Shown: positions 26,999 to 36,385 of the stretch, one piece after another
How the letters are laid out: every line of letters begins with the position of its first letter
Numbering within the stretch: position 1 is the stretch's first letter
Origin: an uncultured Eubacteriales bacterium
GTDB lineage: Bacteria > Bacillota > Clostridia > Lachnospirales > Lachnospiraceae
DNA length: 64,000 nucleotides
Direction of reading: 5' to 3'
NCBI GenBank assembly: GCA_949292785.1
Contig: CASFBK010000009.1
Span: forward strand, 143,326-207,325
Program-made: the position numbers and the translations under genes
Notes under the pieces: model-generated
Seen by the model: the letters and a program-made list of their open reading frames with translations, nothing else
The model's database searches: none
What the model was told of the DNA's origin: nothing

Positions 26999-27054
26999 AA
27001 TAGTTACTTCCTTTCTTCTCTTATATTTTTACAATTTTGTTTTAATTTAATCGC

Positions 27055-27110
27055 ATGAACAATTATTCATATGTTTAATTGTATTATAGCACGGATGAAA
27101 TGAATGTCAA
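27055..27110 (-). promoter_or_regulatory. Promoter and operator of the metal-efflux operon
   Basis: The minus strand carries consensus TTGACA (27105-27110), a 16-bp spacer and TATAAT (27083-27088). Just downstream, ATGAACAATTATTCAT at 27055-27070 is an inverted repeat (ATGAA/TTCAT) of the ArsR/CzrA type. The position fits repression by the operon's own ArsR protein. Confidence 0.85.
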
Positions 27111-27146
27111 TACTATTTGCAAAAAAAATCCGGGCAACAGTAAAAA

Positions 27147-27190
27147 TGCCCGCATAACCTATAAAGCACGGCTATACGGGCATTTATTAT
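27147..27190 (-). terminator. Intrinsic terminator after asnB
   Basis: The arms AATGCCCG-ATA and TATACGGGCATT pair across about 16 loop bases with one mismatch. On the minus strand T residues follow. A short GGGC/GCCC inverted repeat next to it (27132-27153) may add a second hairpin. Confidence 0.75.
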
Positions 27191-27209
27191 TCCTGGCACA
27201 TATCATATT

Positions 27210-29054
27210 TTAACGGATTTTATACATTTTCATCCACTCATTGACCTGAAACAGGTAGGCAAGCATCTGCGGCCCTGCCATTAACTGACCATACCAGGGC
27301 TTTCCGTAATCGGAAGACTGCTTCATAAATTCCTCCAGCTTCTTTTTATCCAAAAACTGCAATACCGGAGCGCTGGAATCCTCTAACATTTCCCGAAATA
27401 TTTTTTTCAACAGAGCCTCATACCCAGGGTCATAAGTCTTAGGGTACGGAGATTTTCTGCGAAACAGTACCTCCTCCGGCAGCTTTCCCCTGCCTGCTTC
27501 CCGCAAAAGATTTTTTACCACACCGTCTCTTGCTTTCATTTCCCACGGTACATTCCACACGTACTGTACAATTCTGGTATCTGCAAAGGGCACCCGGGCT
27601 TCTAGTCCGCAGTACATGCTGGTTCTGTCCATGCGGTTTAAAAGGGTCTGCATGAACCATTTCAGATTCAGCCAGGAAATCTCCCTCCGCCTTGCTTCCG
27701 CCGGGCTGTCCTCCGGGCATTTTGGCGTCTCTGCTACGGACTTTTCGTAAGCCTCTGACACATATTCCTCCATTTGAAGCTCCTCTAGGAACTCCTCCGA
27801 TAAGAGCTGTTTTCTGGGGGATAAATCCATGGTCCAGGGAAACATTTTTGCTTCCATGGCTTCTTTTTTATGGAACCATGGATAACCGCCAAATATTTCA
27901 TCTGCACATTCGCCCGTCAGAGTTACCTTGTTGCTCTTTGCCACCTGACTGCAGAAATACAGCATAGAAGAATCCACATCTGCCATTGCCGGCAGGTCAT
28001 GGGCTTTTACCGAATCCGTAAGCAGGGAAAGCTGATGTCCGTTATCGCACTCTAAAAAGTGGTGGTCGCTGTCTAAATATGCCACCATTTTTTCCACATA
28101 GGGACGGTCCAGTGACGGTTGAAAATCATTTGCCTTGAAGTTTTTCTGATTATCTACAAAGTCAAAGGAAAAGGTAGTGAGCTGTTTTCCCTTTTTTTTC
28201 AGTTCGGATGCACAGATAGAGGACACCAGACTGCTGTCCACCCCGCCGGATAAAAAGGTGCAGATTGGCACATCAGATACCATCTGTCTGGCGATGGAGT
28301 CATAGACCAGACCGGAAACCGTCTCAATGGTTCTTTCATAGCTGTCTTCATGAGGATGGCTTTCCAGTTTCCAGTATTTTTGCCGATGAAAGCCTTCCCG
28401 GCTGCACACCAGATATTCTCCGGGCAGCACTTCATGTACATTTTTGAATACGCCACAGCCGCCGCTTCTGGCAGGTCCGATTCCGAAAATTTCGTTCCAG
28501 CCATTTTTATCTACCTCCGGCTTGGGGGATGGATGGGCAAAAATCCCCTTTAATTCTGAGGCAAAAATCAGTTCTTCGCCGCACCAGGTATAAAACAGGG
28601 GTTTTACTCCCATGGGGTCACGGAACAGATAGAGCTTTTGTCCGGCTGTATCCCATGCGGCAAAGGCAAAGATACCGTTCATCTTTTTTACGAATTCCGG
28701 TCCCATTTCCATGACACCGGTCAAAATTACCTCCGTGTCGCTGGTGGTAGTAAACTGGCAGCCTCTTATTTCCAACATCTGACGCAGTTCTTCTGTATTA
28801 TAGAGTTCTCCGTTGTAGACAATGGCGCAGGTTCTTCCGTCTTTATTTCTTACCATAGGCTGATGTCCGCCCTGAAGGTCAATGATAGACAAACGGCTAT
28901 GGGCAAGCCCGCAATGTCTGGACAGATAGATTCCTTCATCATCCGGTCCCCGATGCCATAACGCCTGATGCATGGCAGTAAGAAGGGAACGGTAATATTC
29001 CGCCCGTCCCCTGTAATCTTTTTCTTTATGATAAAATCCCGCAATTCCGCACAT
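27210..29054 (-). CDS. asnB: Asparagine synthase (glutamine-hydrolysing)
   Basis: A 614-residue AsnB. The N-terminal class II glutaminase begins MCGIAGFYHKE, with catalytic Cys2, and continues with WHRGPDDEG and HSRLSIIDLQGGHQPM. The synthase domain has the ATP pyrophosphatase loop FLSGGVDSSLVSS, TLTGECADEIFGGYPWF and LKWFMQTLLNRMDRTSMYCGLEARVPF. It makes asparagine from aspartate, ATP and glutamine. It appears monocistronic between the cad operon and the cobalamin block, and no riboswitch or T-box was seen in its 80-bp leader. Confidence 0.95.
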   Translation of the reverse strand: MCGIAGFYHKEKDYRGRAEYYRSLLTAMHQALWHRGPDDEGIYLSRHCGLAHSRLSIIDLQGGHQPMVRNKDGRTCAIVYNGELYNTEELRQMLEIRGCQFTTTSDTEVILTGVMEMGPEFVKKMNGIFAFAAWDTAGQKLYLFRDPMGVKPLFYTWCGEELIFASELKGIFAHPSPKPEVDKNGWNEIFGIGPARSGGCGVFKNVHEVLPGEYLVCSREGFHRQKYWKLESHPHEDSYERTIETVSGLVYDSIARQMVSDVPICTFLSGGVDSSLVSSICASELKKKGKQLTTFSFDFVDNQKNFKANDFQPSLDRPYVEKMVAYLDSDHHFLECDNGHQLSLLTDSVKAHDLPAMADVDSSMLYFCSQVAKSNKVTLTGECADEIFGGYPWFHKKEAMEAKMFPWTMDLSPRKQLLSEEFLEELQMEEYVSEAYEKSVAETPKCPEDSPAEARRREISWLNLKWFMQTLLNRMDRTSMYCGLEARVPFADTRIVQYVWNVPWEMKARDGVVKNLLREAGRGKLPEEVLFRRKSPYPKTYDPGYEALLKKIFREMLEDSSAPVLQFLDKKKLEEFMKQSSDYGKPWYGQLMAGPQMLAYLFQVNEWMKMYKIR

Positions 29055-29134
29055 ATTGTATCCCTCTGTTTCTAAAAATATAGTTATGTATAATATATAG
29101 AAAGTGAGGGGGAATTAGAACCGAAGTTTGTCAC

Positions 29135-31237
29135 CTACCTCTGTAACGTCACCACATACACCGGATTTTGTCCCATCATCATCTGATAGTTTCCGATTTC
29201 CTTTGCCTTTGCTATGGTTACCTGTACGATTTCTTTTTGCGAAAAATCATATTTTTTCAAAAGTGTGGCTATCTCTGATATTGTTTCCAGAGAAATAGCA
29301 TTTAATACCACACGCACATCAGAATTCTTTTCCCACAAATTTTTCAGGATTACTTCTAGTTTTCCACTGCTTCCACCGATAAACGCGTGGGTCGGTACCG
29401 GCAAATCTCTTAATACGTCCGGCGCTTCTCCGGCTATGATTTGCAGGTTACTTACTGCCAGCTTGTACTTATTTTCTTCTATGAGCTTACATGCCTCCTG
29501 CTTCTTTTCGATGGCATATACACTTCCATCCACTGCTATTTTGGCACATTCTACTGAGATACTTCCAGTTCCAGCACCAATATCCCAAACAACGGAATCT
29601 CTTTTTAATCCCAGCTTGGATATGGAAATACTGCGTACCTCTTCCTTTGTCATAGGAACCTTGCCACGCAGGAATTTTTCATCCGGGATTCCATGGGTTA
29701 TGACATTCTCTCCTGCTCTTTCATTTACCAGAACTAATACGCAGAGTCCCTCTTTTTCATAATCCTTAAAATCCTTTGGGCTTCCTTCCTCTTTCTCTTC
29801 TTCCAAGCTTCCAAGTTGTCTTCCAAGATAGATTTTGACATGTTCCATACCATACCGTATTAATTCACTGCAGAGGGTTCGGATTCCCTCTGCACCTTTG
29901 GTCAGCGTAAATACCTTTTCGTTTTGATGTAATGCTCCGATCACGTTTTGACTTCTTCCGTGAAGGCTCATCAGCTTCATATCCTCCCAGGGCATTTGAA
30001 GCTTAGATGCAAAATATATGGCTGAGGAAATACCGCATATCAGCTTTATCTGATACGTTAACTTTTCTTGTACTTTTCCCTCTTTTGCTTGTCCTTCCAT
30101 TTGCTCTTTTGAATGTTCTTTTAGCTGTTTCAGCAGATGATTCGCTCCACTGTAAAATCCGACGTCACCGGAAAACAGAACTGCTATTTTTTCGTATCGG
30201 GGATGATTTTGTATATAGGAAATAATCTCCTGTGTTTGATAGGATATGAACTGCTCCTTGTCCTTTTTGAGTTCCTCCGGTATTGCCTCTATCATTCGTA
30301 CTGCACCAATCAAAAGCTGTGCCTCTTTGATAGTCTGGCAGGCTTCTACGGTCAGGGTCTCACGGTTTCCCATGCCGATGCCGACAAGTGCAATTTTTCT
30401 TACCGGAAAGCCTGTCTCATCTTCGGAAATCTTCATTTCTCTGAAAATCCTCATTTCTTCAGAAATTCCTGTTTTTTCGGAAATCCCTAATTTTTCTATA
30501 ATCTCTTCCATGGAATACCCTGTTTCTTCGGGTCTTTTAATCACGATTACCTGTGCACCTGCACGTTCTGCCGCCCGCAGCTTTTCCGGATAACCTCCGG
30601 CTCCCGCAGTTTCTTTTGTCACCAACCATTCTGCTTTTACTTCCTTCATCATGGCAAGGTTTAATTCTTCGCTAAAAGGTCCCTGCATGCAGATAATCTG
30701 TCTGCCTTTCAGCCCCAGTTCATGGCACTTTTCCAGTTCTTCGGTTCCGGGCAGGATTCGGACAAATATTCGCTCTTTTTCCTGTATTAATTCCATGTAT
30801 TTGGACAGTTCCTTGCTTCCAGTAGTAAGAAAAATATTTCCTGTCATTTCATTCAGATGACTTGCAGCTTCTTCTGCGGAATTTACATAGTGAATCTGAG
30901 CCGCAGGAATAGCATTTGTGCGCTGGGTCCGGGAACGCAGCAGGCGCAATACCTCCCTGCCCTGCCCCTCACATGCACGTTTTATATTTTCTGTTACTTC
31001 TCTGGCATATGGATGGGTGGCGTCTATCACTACCAGCCAGTCCCTTGACTGAATCAGGCGCTCCATTTCCTCCTGATTCATACGGCCTACTCTGACTGTT
31101 ATCAGGTCAGATTCCCGCATTACTTCCTGTCCGTATTCCGTAGCAACACAGACAGTTGCGGCAATGGAATGAGCGCTTAAAAGCTCTGCCAGAGTTCTTC
31201 CTTCACTTGTCCCTGAAAATATTAATACTTCCTGCAT
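29135..31237 (-). CDS. Fused precorrin-6A reductase / precorrin-6Y methyltransferase-decarboxylase (CobK-CbiE-CbiT)
   Basis: A 700-residue three-domain fusion. Residues 1-250 are CobK/CbiJ (IFSGTSEGRTLAELL, VIDATHPYAREVTENI, MQGPFSEELN). A charged linker (250-278) follows. Residues 280-510 are CbiE (ALVGIGMGNRETLT, VLFSGDVGFYSGA, MSLHGRSQN). Residues 518-700 are CbiT, a Rossmann methyltransferase with WDIGAGTGSISVE at 551-563. It would reduce precorrin-6A, methylate C5 and C15 and remove the acetate at C12. CbiET fusions are common, but adding CobK puts three consecutive steps on one chain. It starts 3 bp after cbiH. Confidence 0.93.
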   Translation of the reverse strand: MQEVLIFSGTSEGRTLAELLSAHSIAATVCVATEYGQEVMRESDLITVRVGRMNQEEMERLIQSRDWLVVIDATHPYAREVTENIKRACEGQGREVLRLLRSRTQRTNAIPAAQIHYVNSAEEAASHLNEMTGNIFLTTGSKELSKYMELIQEKERIFVRILPGTEELEKCHELGLKGRQIICMQGPFSEELNLAMMKEVKAEWLVTKETAGAGGYPEKLRAAERAGAQVIVIKRPEETGYSMEEIIEKLGISEKTGISEEMRIFREMKISEDETGFPVRKIALVGIGMGNRETLTVEACQTIKEAQLLIGAVRMIEAIPEELKKDKEQFISYQTQEIISYIQNHPRYEKIAVLFSGDVGFYSGANHLLKQLKEHSKEQMEGQAKEGKVQEKLTYQIKLICGISSAIYFASKLQMPWEDMKLMSLHGRSQNVIGALHQNEKVFTLTKGAEGIRTLCSELIRYGMEHVKIYLGRQLGSLEEEKEEGSPKDFKDYEKEGLCVLVLVNERAGENVITHGIPDEKFLRGKVPMTKEEVRSISISKLGLKRDSVVWDIGAGTGSISVECAKIAVDGSVYAIEKKQEACKLIEENKYKLAVSNLQIIAGEAPDVLRDLPVPTHAFIGGSSGKLEVILKNLWEKNSDVRVVLNAISLETISEIATLLKKYDFSQKEIVQVTIAKAKEIGNYQMMMGQNPVYVVTLQR

Positions 31238-31240
31238 GTC

Positions 31241-31975
31241 CTAACCTCTAATCTCATAACCTCTCGGCGTTACCATTTTTCCGTTTATCTCTTTTGTGGA
31301 AGAATTTCCAATAAAAACTGTCGTGAACATATCTGTCTGTACGTCTTTTAATTCCGCTAAAGAGTACAGCTCCATATGTTCTCCCTCTCTTCCAATCTGG
31401 GAAACGATACCGCAGACGGTTTCCGGCTTTTTGGCTTTCAGCATAATATCACATGCTTTTTTCAGATAATCCGCCCGCTTCCTGCTAGAGGGATTATACA
31501 GACATATGGCTAAGTCTGCTTCTGCCGCCGCCAGAAGTCTCTTTTCAATAGTTTCCCAGGGAGTCATCAGGTCACTGAGACTGATAACTGCAAAATCGTG
31601 CATTAAAGGTGCTCCCAGTACCGCACCACCGCTTAAGGCTGCGGTTACTCCCGGAACGATTTCCACTTCTACGTCAGGATATTCTTCGGAAAGCTCTAAC
31701 ATCAAACCGCTCATTCCATATACGCCGGCATCACCGCTGCATATCATTGCTGTGATTTTCCCGCTCCCCGCCTGTTCAAATGCCAGACGGCACCGCTCTA
31801 CTTCCTTGCGCATAGGAGTGGTGAGAAATTCTTTCTGTGCAAAATGCTCCTTTACCAAGTCCACATACACGGTATAACCTACGATAACGTCACAGTTTTC
31901 TAAGGTTTTGATTGCTTTGAGGGTCATGTCTTCATATGCCCCCGGTCCGATTCCAACTACATATAATTTATTCAA
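31241..31975 (-). CDS. cbiH: Cobalt-precorrin-3B C17-methyltransferase
   Basis: A SAM-dependent CbiH/CobJ of about 244 residues that causes ring contraction. Motifs are LYVVGIGPGAYEDMTLKAI, VGYTVYVDLVKE, TAMICSGDAGVYGMSG and VPGVTAALSGGAVLGAPLMHDF. An ATG at 32008 is in frame but sits inside cbiG without a ribosome site. The TTG at 31975 has GGAG about 8 bases upstream and overlaps the cbiG stop, so it is chosen with moderate confidence. Confidence 0.93.
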   Translation of the reverse strand: MNKLYVVGIGPGAYEDMTLKAIKTLENCDVIVGYTVYVDLVKEHFAQKEFLTTPMRKEVERCRLAFEQAGSGKITAMICSGDAGVYGMSGLMLELSEEYPDVEVEIVPGVTAALSGGAVLGAPLMHDFAVISLSDLMTPWETIEKRLLAAAEADLAICLYNPSSRKRADYLKKACDIMLKAKKPETVCGIVSQIGREGEHMELYSLAELKDVQTDMFTTVFIGNSSTKEINGKMVTPRGYEIRG

Positions 31976-32960
31976 AATTAACACTCCATTCTTTTTCAGC
32001 GATTGCAAGAGTCATGCCGTTTTCTGCCGTTTTGTTTCGAATGATATGGGCATTTTCTGTGCGCTGTGCACAGATTGCCGCCCGCTCACATACGTTTCCC
32101 ACACCGATGGTTTCTTCTACAAAGGCAGACTCAGCAAAGTCTCCCTGCACTTTCTTTAATTGCTCCGAAGAAAAGGTCTGAAACTTTAATCCATACTTTT
32201 GGCAAAACGCTACTAACCCGGGCTCTTCCTTTTTCTTATCTACAGAAGCCACGCAGGCGATACTTTCTAAGGCAATCTGCTGTTTTTCTAACTGTTCTAA
32301 CACAAACCGCTCGATTTCTTCTGCCGGCTTTCCTTTCCGGCAACCGATGCCTAAGGTTACTGCCTTTGGAATTAAGTGATTTTCTGTATGGATTCCTATG
32401 GAAATCTGCGGCCGCATTGATACACGAAATAATTCCTCCGGCAGATTTCCGACCATATCCCCCTCACAAGAAACTCCTATTTTTTCTCCCTGCAAAATGG
32501 CTGCCGAAATATTCTTTGCCCAAACTCTGTCTCTGATTACCAGTCCGTTTTTTTGTGCAAATACATCTACTGCAAACTTTTTATTCAAATCCGTTGCTGT
32601 GGTAATAACTGCCGTGGCGGATAGTTTTTCCGAAAGGTATATGGCATATTCATTGGCTCTGCCAACATGACCGGACAAAATAGGAATCACATAGGTTCCT
32701 TTTTCATCCACCACAAGCACTGCCGGGTCGGTAAACTTATCCCGTACAAATGGGGCAATAGTACGCACTGCAATTCCTGCGGCTCCCACAAAAATCAGAA
32801 GCTGTGCGTTTAAAAATGCCTCCCGGCACCAGTCCTGTAAGGGCTGCTTCATCTTTTTCCCATAGACCACATGGGACTCTGCGTATGGTTCCAGTTCTTT
32901 TCTGATGTTTTCTGCTAATCTGCTTCCCTGCTCTGTAAAGCTGATAATCTCTATCTGCAT
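31968..32960 (-). CDS. cbiG: Cobalt-precorrin-5A hydrolase
   Basis: A 330-residue CbiG that removes the C20 two-carbon fragment as acetaldehyde in the anaerobic route. The N-terminal domain has FVGAAGIAVRTIAPFVRDKFTDPAVLVVDEKG and VIPILSGHVGRANEYA. The C-terminal domain has LGIGCRKGKPAEEIERFV, SIACVASVDKKKEEPGL and VGNVCERAAIC. This gene marks the pathway as the oxygen-independent one. It overlaps cbiF upstream by 10 bp and cbiH downstream. Confidence 0.95.
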   Translation of the reverse strand: MQIEIISFTEQGSRLAENIRKELEPYAESHVVYGKKMKQPLQDWCREAFLNAQLLIFVGAAGIAVRTIAPFVRDKFTDPAVLVVDEKGTYVIPILSGHVGRANEYAIYLSEKLSATAVITTATDLNKKFAVDVFAQKNGLVIRDRVWAKNISAAILQGEKIGVSCEGDMVGNLPEELFRVSMRPQISIGIHTENHLIPKAVTLGIGCRKGKPAEEIERFVLEQLEKQQIALESIACVASVDKKKEEPGLVAFCQKYGLKFQTFSSEQLKKVQGDFAESAFVEETIGVGNVCERAAICAQRTENAHIIRNKTAENGMTLAIAEKEWSVNFE

Positions 32961-33709
32961 GGCTTGCGAAACTCCGTTTCAAACTCCGGGTGATACAAAT
33001 CACTCCTGCGGTAATTACTATGGGTTACTACATCACCGACAATAATCAATGCGGTTTTGGTAATGTTATGCTCCTGTGCAGTCTGTGCCAGAGTGCTTAC
33101 GGTGCAGATATACTTTTCTTCCTCCTGCCAGGTTGCCTTATATACGATAGCCGCAGGGGTATCTGCTTCATAGCCTCCTGCTGCCAAACGTTCCTGAAGT
33201 TCCGGTAACATGCCGGTACTTAAAAATATCACCATGGTAGCATGGTGTGCCGCAAAGCCTGCGATTTCTTCCCGCTCCGGCACAGGGGTTCTGCCTGCCA
33301 TCCGGGTGATGATGACGCTTTGGGATACATCCGGCAGGGTGTATTCCAAATTCAACGCTGCTGCCGCACCGCAAAAAGAGCTGACACCGGGACAGCTTTC
33401 ATAGGGAATTCCTTCCTGCTCCAGAATATCCATCTGTTCCCGCACCGCTCCGTAAATGCTGGGGTCGCCTGTGTGAAGCCGCACTGTCATTTTTTTCTGT
33501 TGGTGTGCTCTTTTCATTACCTCCACGACTTCTTCCAAGGTCATTTTAGCACTGTTAAAAATTTCACAATCTTTTTTCGTTTCTTTAAGCAAAGCCGGAT
33601 TCACCAGAGAACCCGCATAGATTACTACATCTGCCTGCTGTAACAGTCTTTGTCCCCGGATTGTAATCAAATCCGGTGCACCGCTTCCTGCTCCTACAAA
33701 ATAAACCAT
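32951..33709 (-). CDS. cbiF: Cobalt-precorrin-4 C11-methyltransferase
   Basis: A 252-residue SAM-dependent enzyme of the CbiF/CobM type. It opens MVYFVGAGSGAPDLITIRGQRLL and has VIYAGSLVNPALL, VRLHTGDPSIYGAVREQMD, PGVSSFCGAAAALN and VIITRMAGRTPVPE, all characteristic. GGAG lies about 10 bp before the ATG. It lies between cbiL and cbiG in the order usual for anaerobic cobalamin operons. Confidence 0.95.
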   Translation of the reverse strand: MVYFVGAGSGAPDLITIRGQRLLQQADVVIYAGSLVNPALLKETKKDCEIFNSAKMTLEEVVEVMKRAHQQKKMTVRLHTGDPSIYGAVREQMDILEQEGIPYESCPGVSSFCGAAAALNLEYTLPDVSQSVIITRMAGRTPVPEREEIAGFAAHHATMVIFLSTGMLPELQERLAAGGYEADTPAAIVYKATWQEEEKYICTVSTLAQTAQEHNITKTALIIVGDVVTHSNYRRSDLYHPEFETEFRKPCR

Positions 33710-33754
33710 TTTTCTGCTCCTTTATGCTCGGTCAAGTCTTACTAACATCAAACG

Positions 33755-34438
33755 CTACCCCTCTTTTACAATAATCAGGGAATAATAGCCTGCTTCCTCC
33801 GGTATTTCCTCTGCACTGCGATATATTTTTTCGTTTTCCATGCCGCAGTTTTCTATCATGGATACCTGAACGTTCCTTTCCTTTAACTGCTCCCTGACTT
33901 GTCCCATTTTCTTTCCTGCTTTCATTAAAACACGGGTTCCGGACAGTTTCATCCCTTCTTCAATTCCATATGAGGATGGAATAACATGAAGCATCTCGCT
34001 GCGCTCTACAAGTCCCTGATTCAGCCTTGCGGACACAGCGCAAAAGGAGGGGATTCCGCTGACGATTTCTGTGTCATAGCCTGCCTGCGCTATTTTTTTG
34101 TGAACATAGATGTAGGTGGAATAAACGCAGGGGTCGCCCAGAGTTAAAAAGGCAATACTTTTTCCGCTGTCTAATACCTGTGATACCTTTTCAAAAGCGG
34201 CGTTATGGCTCTGCGCCAGCTTTTCCTTATCCTTTGTCATTGGCATGTCCACTTCCAGACACTCTTTTTCTGTAATTTCCGGTACTGCCTGTTTTACAAT
34301 TCTGTAGGCTACCGTTTCTTCCTTCTGTTTTCCGGGAACTGCTATGACGTCACATTCCTTTATGAGGCGTACTGCCTTTAGAGTAAGGAGCTCCGGGTCA
34401 CCCGGCCCTACTCCGATTCCGTATAATTTTCCTGTCAT
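33755..34438 (-). CDS. cbiL: Cobalt-precorrin-2 C20-methyltransferase
   Basis: A 227-residue SAM-dependent methyltransferase (CbiL/CobI) that acts on (cobalt-)precorrin-2. Motifs are KLYGIGVGPGDPELLTLKAVRLI, VIAVPGK, AFLTLGDPCVYSTYIYV and VSGIPSFCAVSARLNQGL. AAGGAGAAATC precedes the ATG. Its substrate needs a chelatase and a sirohydrochlorin or precorrin-2 source that are not encoded here. Confidence 0.94.
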   Translation of the reverse strand: MTGKLYGIGVGPGDPELLTLKAVRLIKECDVIAVPGKQKEETVAYRIVKQAVPEITEKECLEVDMPMTKDKEKLAQSHNAAFEKVSQVLDSGKSIAFLTLGDPCVYSTYIYVHKKIAQAGYDTEIVSGIPSFCAVSARLNQGLVERSEMLHVIPSSYGIEEGMKLSGTRVLMKAGKKMGQVREQLKERNVQVSMIENCGMENEKIYRSAEEIPEEAGYYSLIIVKEG

Positions 34439-34504
34439 GATTTCTCCTTTTTTTGCAAATATGGTAAATGCAGTTGTCGTGCTTAAACCTAAGACCTTAC
34501 GTGT

Positions 34505-35197
34505 TTATTCCATAATCATATCCACCAAAGTCTTAATATGAATCTTCATCGTATCCAGACAAGGAACCGGACTTACCTCATCATTTAATAAAAGCGGTAA
34601 TTCCGTACACCCTAATATAACTGCTTCAATACCGTTTTCTTCTTTCATACGCTCTATCATCTTCTGAAAACTTCTCAATGTGTCTTCCCGTACAATCCCA
34701 AGCTCTAACTCAGAGGATATTTTTTCATTGATAAAATCCATTTCCTCCATCGTTGGCACAACAATCTCAATCCCACTGTTACAGAATGGCTCTTTGAAGA
34801 AGTCACCTGTCATAGTAAAAATAGTGCCCAACAGCCCCAGCTTCCGCTTGTTCCATCGAATTGCTTCGTCTCGTGTTGCTTCGATAATGCTTACCATTGG
34901 AACCGCTGATTGTTCCTTTAGTCTGTCGAATACAATATGAGGTGTATTGGCACTTAACGCCACAAAATCTGCTCCGCTTTTAATCAGATTATTGATGGCA
35001 GCCATGAGATACTCTGTCAATTCATCATATTTTTTCTCACCGCAAAGGTGTAAAACCTCAAATACATTTACACTTTCAATCGTTAAATTTGGGAAAAAAT
35101 CCTTTCCTGCCTTCTCCTGCACCCCATAAACGATGTCATGGTAGTAAGGAATGGTTGACTCCGGTCCCATTCCTCCTACTAAGCCTAATTTTTTCAT
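34505..35197 (-). CDS. Aspartate/glutamate racemase-family protein
   Basis: A 230-residue protein of the PLP-independent Asp/Glu racemase fold. It opens KKLGLVGGMGPESTIPYYHDI. Such enzymes use two facing Cys residues. The second is present (C197 in ILGCTELPLLL), but the first motif reads ALSANTPH, with Ala83 in place of Cys. E. coli L-DER (YgeA) also departs there, using T83/C197. The protein may thus act on one enantiomer, or do another reaction such as a lyase or isomerase step. It lies between cbiD and cbiL, with gaps of 39 and 66 bp. Confidence 0.85.
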   Translation of the reverse strand: MKKLGLVGGMGPESTIPYYHDIVYGVQEKAGKDFFPNLTIESVNVFEVLHLCGEKKYDELTEYLMAAINNLIKSGADFVALSANTPHIVFDRLKEQSAVPMVSIIEATRDEAIRWNKRKLGLLGTIFTMTGDFFKEPFCNSGIEIVVPTMEEMDFINEKISSELELGIVREDTLRSFQKMIERMKEENGIEAVILGCTELPLLLNDEVSPVPCLDTMKIHIKTLVDMIME

Positions 35198-35236
35198 ATT
35201 TTTACCTCAATCTCTTTTATTTTGGCAAACGGATTT

Positions 35237-36379
35237 TTAACACTGTATCTTTCCTGCCACTTCCTCAAAATCCCCTGTTCTGCCAAGCTCGCCCTGTTCA
35301 TTGGAAAACATTACAACTGCTATCTTACATTTCCCATAGCTTCTCTTTTCCAGATAAAATTGCACTTTTTGCAAAACCAGTTCCATGGTTTGTTCCAGAT
35401 ACCCGGCTTTTTTCAGCAGACGCAGTCCTTCCTCTGTAGTGACTGCATTCATTATCTTTTGCAATACATCAGCGTCAGCCCCGGCAACTGCCGCATTGGC
35501 GCATAAAATCTCCATGCGGGCATCCGCGTTTCTGGAATGGGTGTTCATGATTCCCCCCGCGACCTTGATAAACTTTCCGATATGGGCCACAAAAAGAATA
35601 TTTTCCACGCCCAGCTCTACCGCCATGTCAATAGTATCTCCCACAAAATTGCTGCACTTTATCGCCGCTTTCAGGTCAAAGGGAAAGTTTTCTCTTAAAA
35701 ATTCTCTTCCGTAATTTCCCGGTGTTATCACAAGGCTTTTGTGCCCTGTCTGCACCTGCTGTTTCAGTTCTACCCGGATACTGGCAAGAAGAGCCGCTTC
35801 ACTCATTGGTTCCACAATTCCTGTGGTTCCTAAGATGGAGATTCCACCCATGATGCCAAGTCTGGGATTAAAGGTCCTTTCTGCGGTCTTTTCTCCTTCG
35901 GGCACAGAAATTTCTACCAGAAGTCCGCCCTGATATCCACTTTTTCGGCAGACCTGCTCCAACTCTTCTGTAATCATCTGCCTTGGCACCTTATTGATGG
36001 CAGGACTTCCTACCTGCTGTTCTAATCCCGGCTTTGTTACGACACCTACGCCTTTTCCTCCAGTAATCTCTATTCCAGTCTGCTCACGTTTTGATACCTT
36101 TGCATAAATCCAGAGCTTATCTGTTACATCCGGGTCATCCCCTGCATCTTTTTCTATCGCACAGGAAACACTATCTGTTGTTTTTTCAATGTCTAAGACT
36201 TCCAGATGCAATTTGATGCCCTTAGGTGTCATTAAACTTACATAAGCAATGTCTGCTTCCGCAAGCAGCATAAGAGCTGCCGCTTTTGAAGCGGCAGCCG
36301 CACAGCTTCCGGTGGTATAGCCCATACGGAGCTTTTTATTATCTTTTATAATGTATTGATTTTCTAATCCGTTCTTCAT
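35237..36379 (-). CDS. cbiD: Cobalt-precorrin-5B C1-methyltransferase
   Basis: A CbiD of about 380 residues that methylates C1 in the anaerobic pathway. The N-terminal signature KLRMGYTTGSCAAAASKAAALML is clear. KGVGVVTKPGLEQQVGSPAINKVPR, ILGTTGIVEPMSEAAL and ILFVAHIGKFIKVAGGIMNTHSRNADAR follow. The ATG at 36379 is chosen. An in-frame TTG at 36415 and an ATG at 36391 are alternatives, and none has a convincing ribosome site. A promoter-like TTGCAA-N17-TATGAT lies immediately before the ATG. First gene of this cobalamin block. Confidence 0.92.
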   Translation of the reverse strand: MKNGLENQYIIKDNKKLRMGYTTGSCAAAASKAAALMLLAEADIAYVSLMTPKGIKLHLEVLDIEKTTDSVSCAIEKDAGDDPDVTDKLWIYAKVSKREQTGIEITGGKGVGVVTKPGLEQQVGSPAINKVPRQMITEELEQVCRKSGYQGGLLVEISVPEGEKTAERTFNPRLGIMGGISILGTTGIVEPMSEAALLASIRVELKQQVQTGHKSLVITPGNYGREFLRENFPFDLKAAIKCSNFVGDTIDMAVELGVENILFVAHIGKFIKVAGGIMNTHSRNADARMEILCANAAVAGADADVLQKIMNAVTTEEGLRLLKKAGYLEQTMELVLQKVQFYLEKRSYGKCKIAVVMFSNEQGELGRTGDFEEVAGKIQC

Positions 36380-36385
36380 AATACT

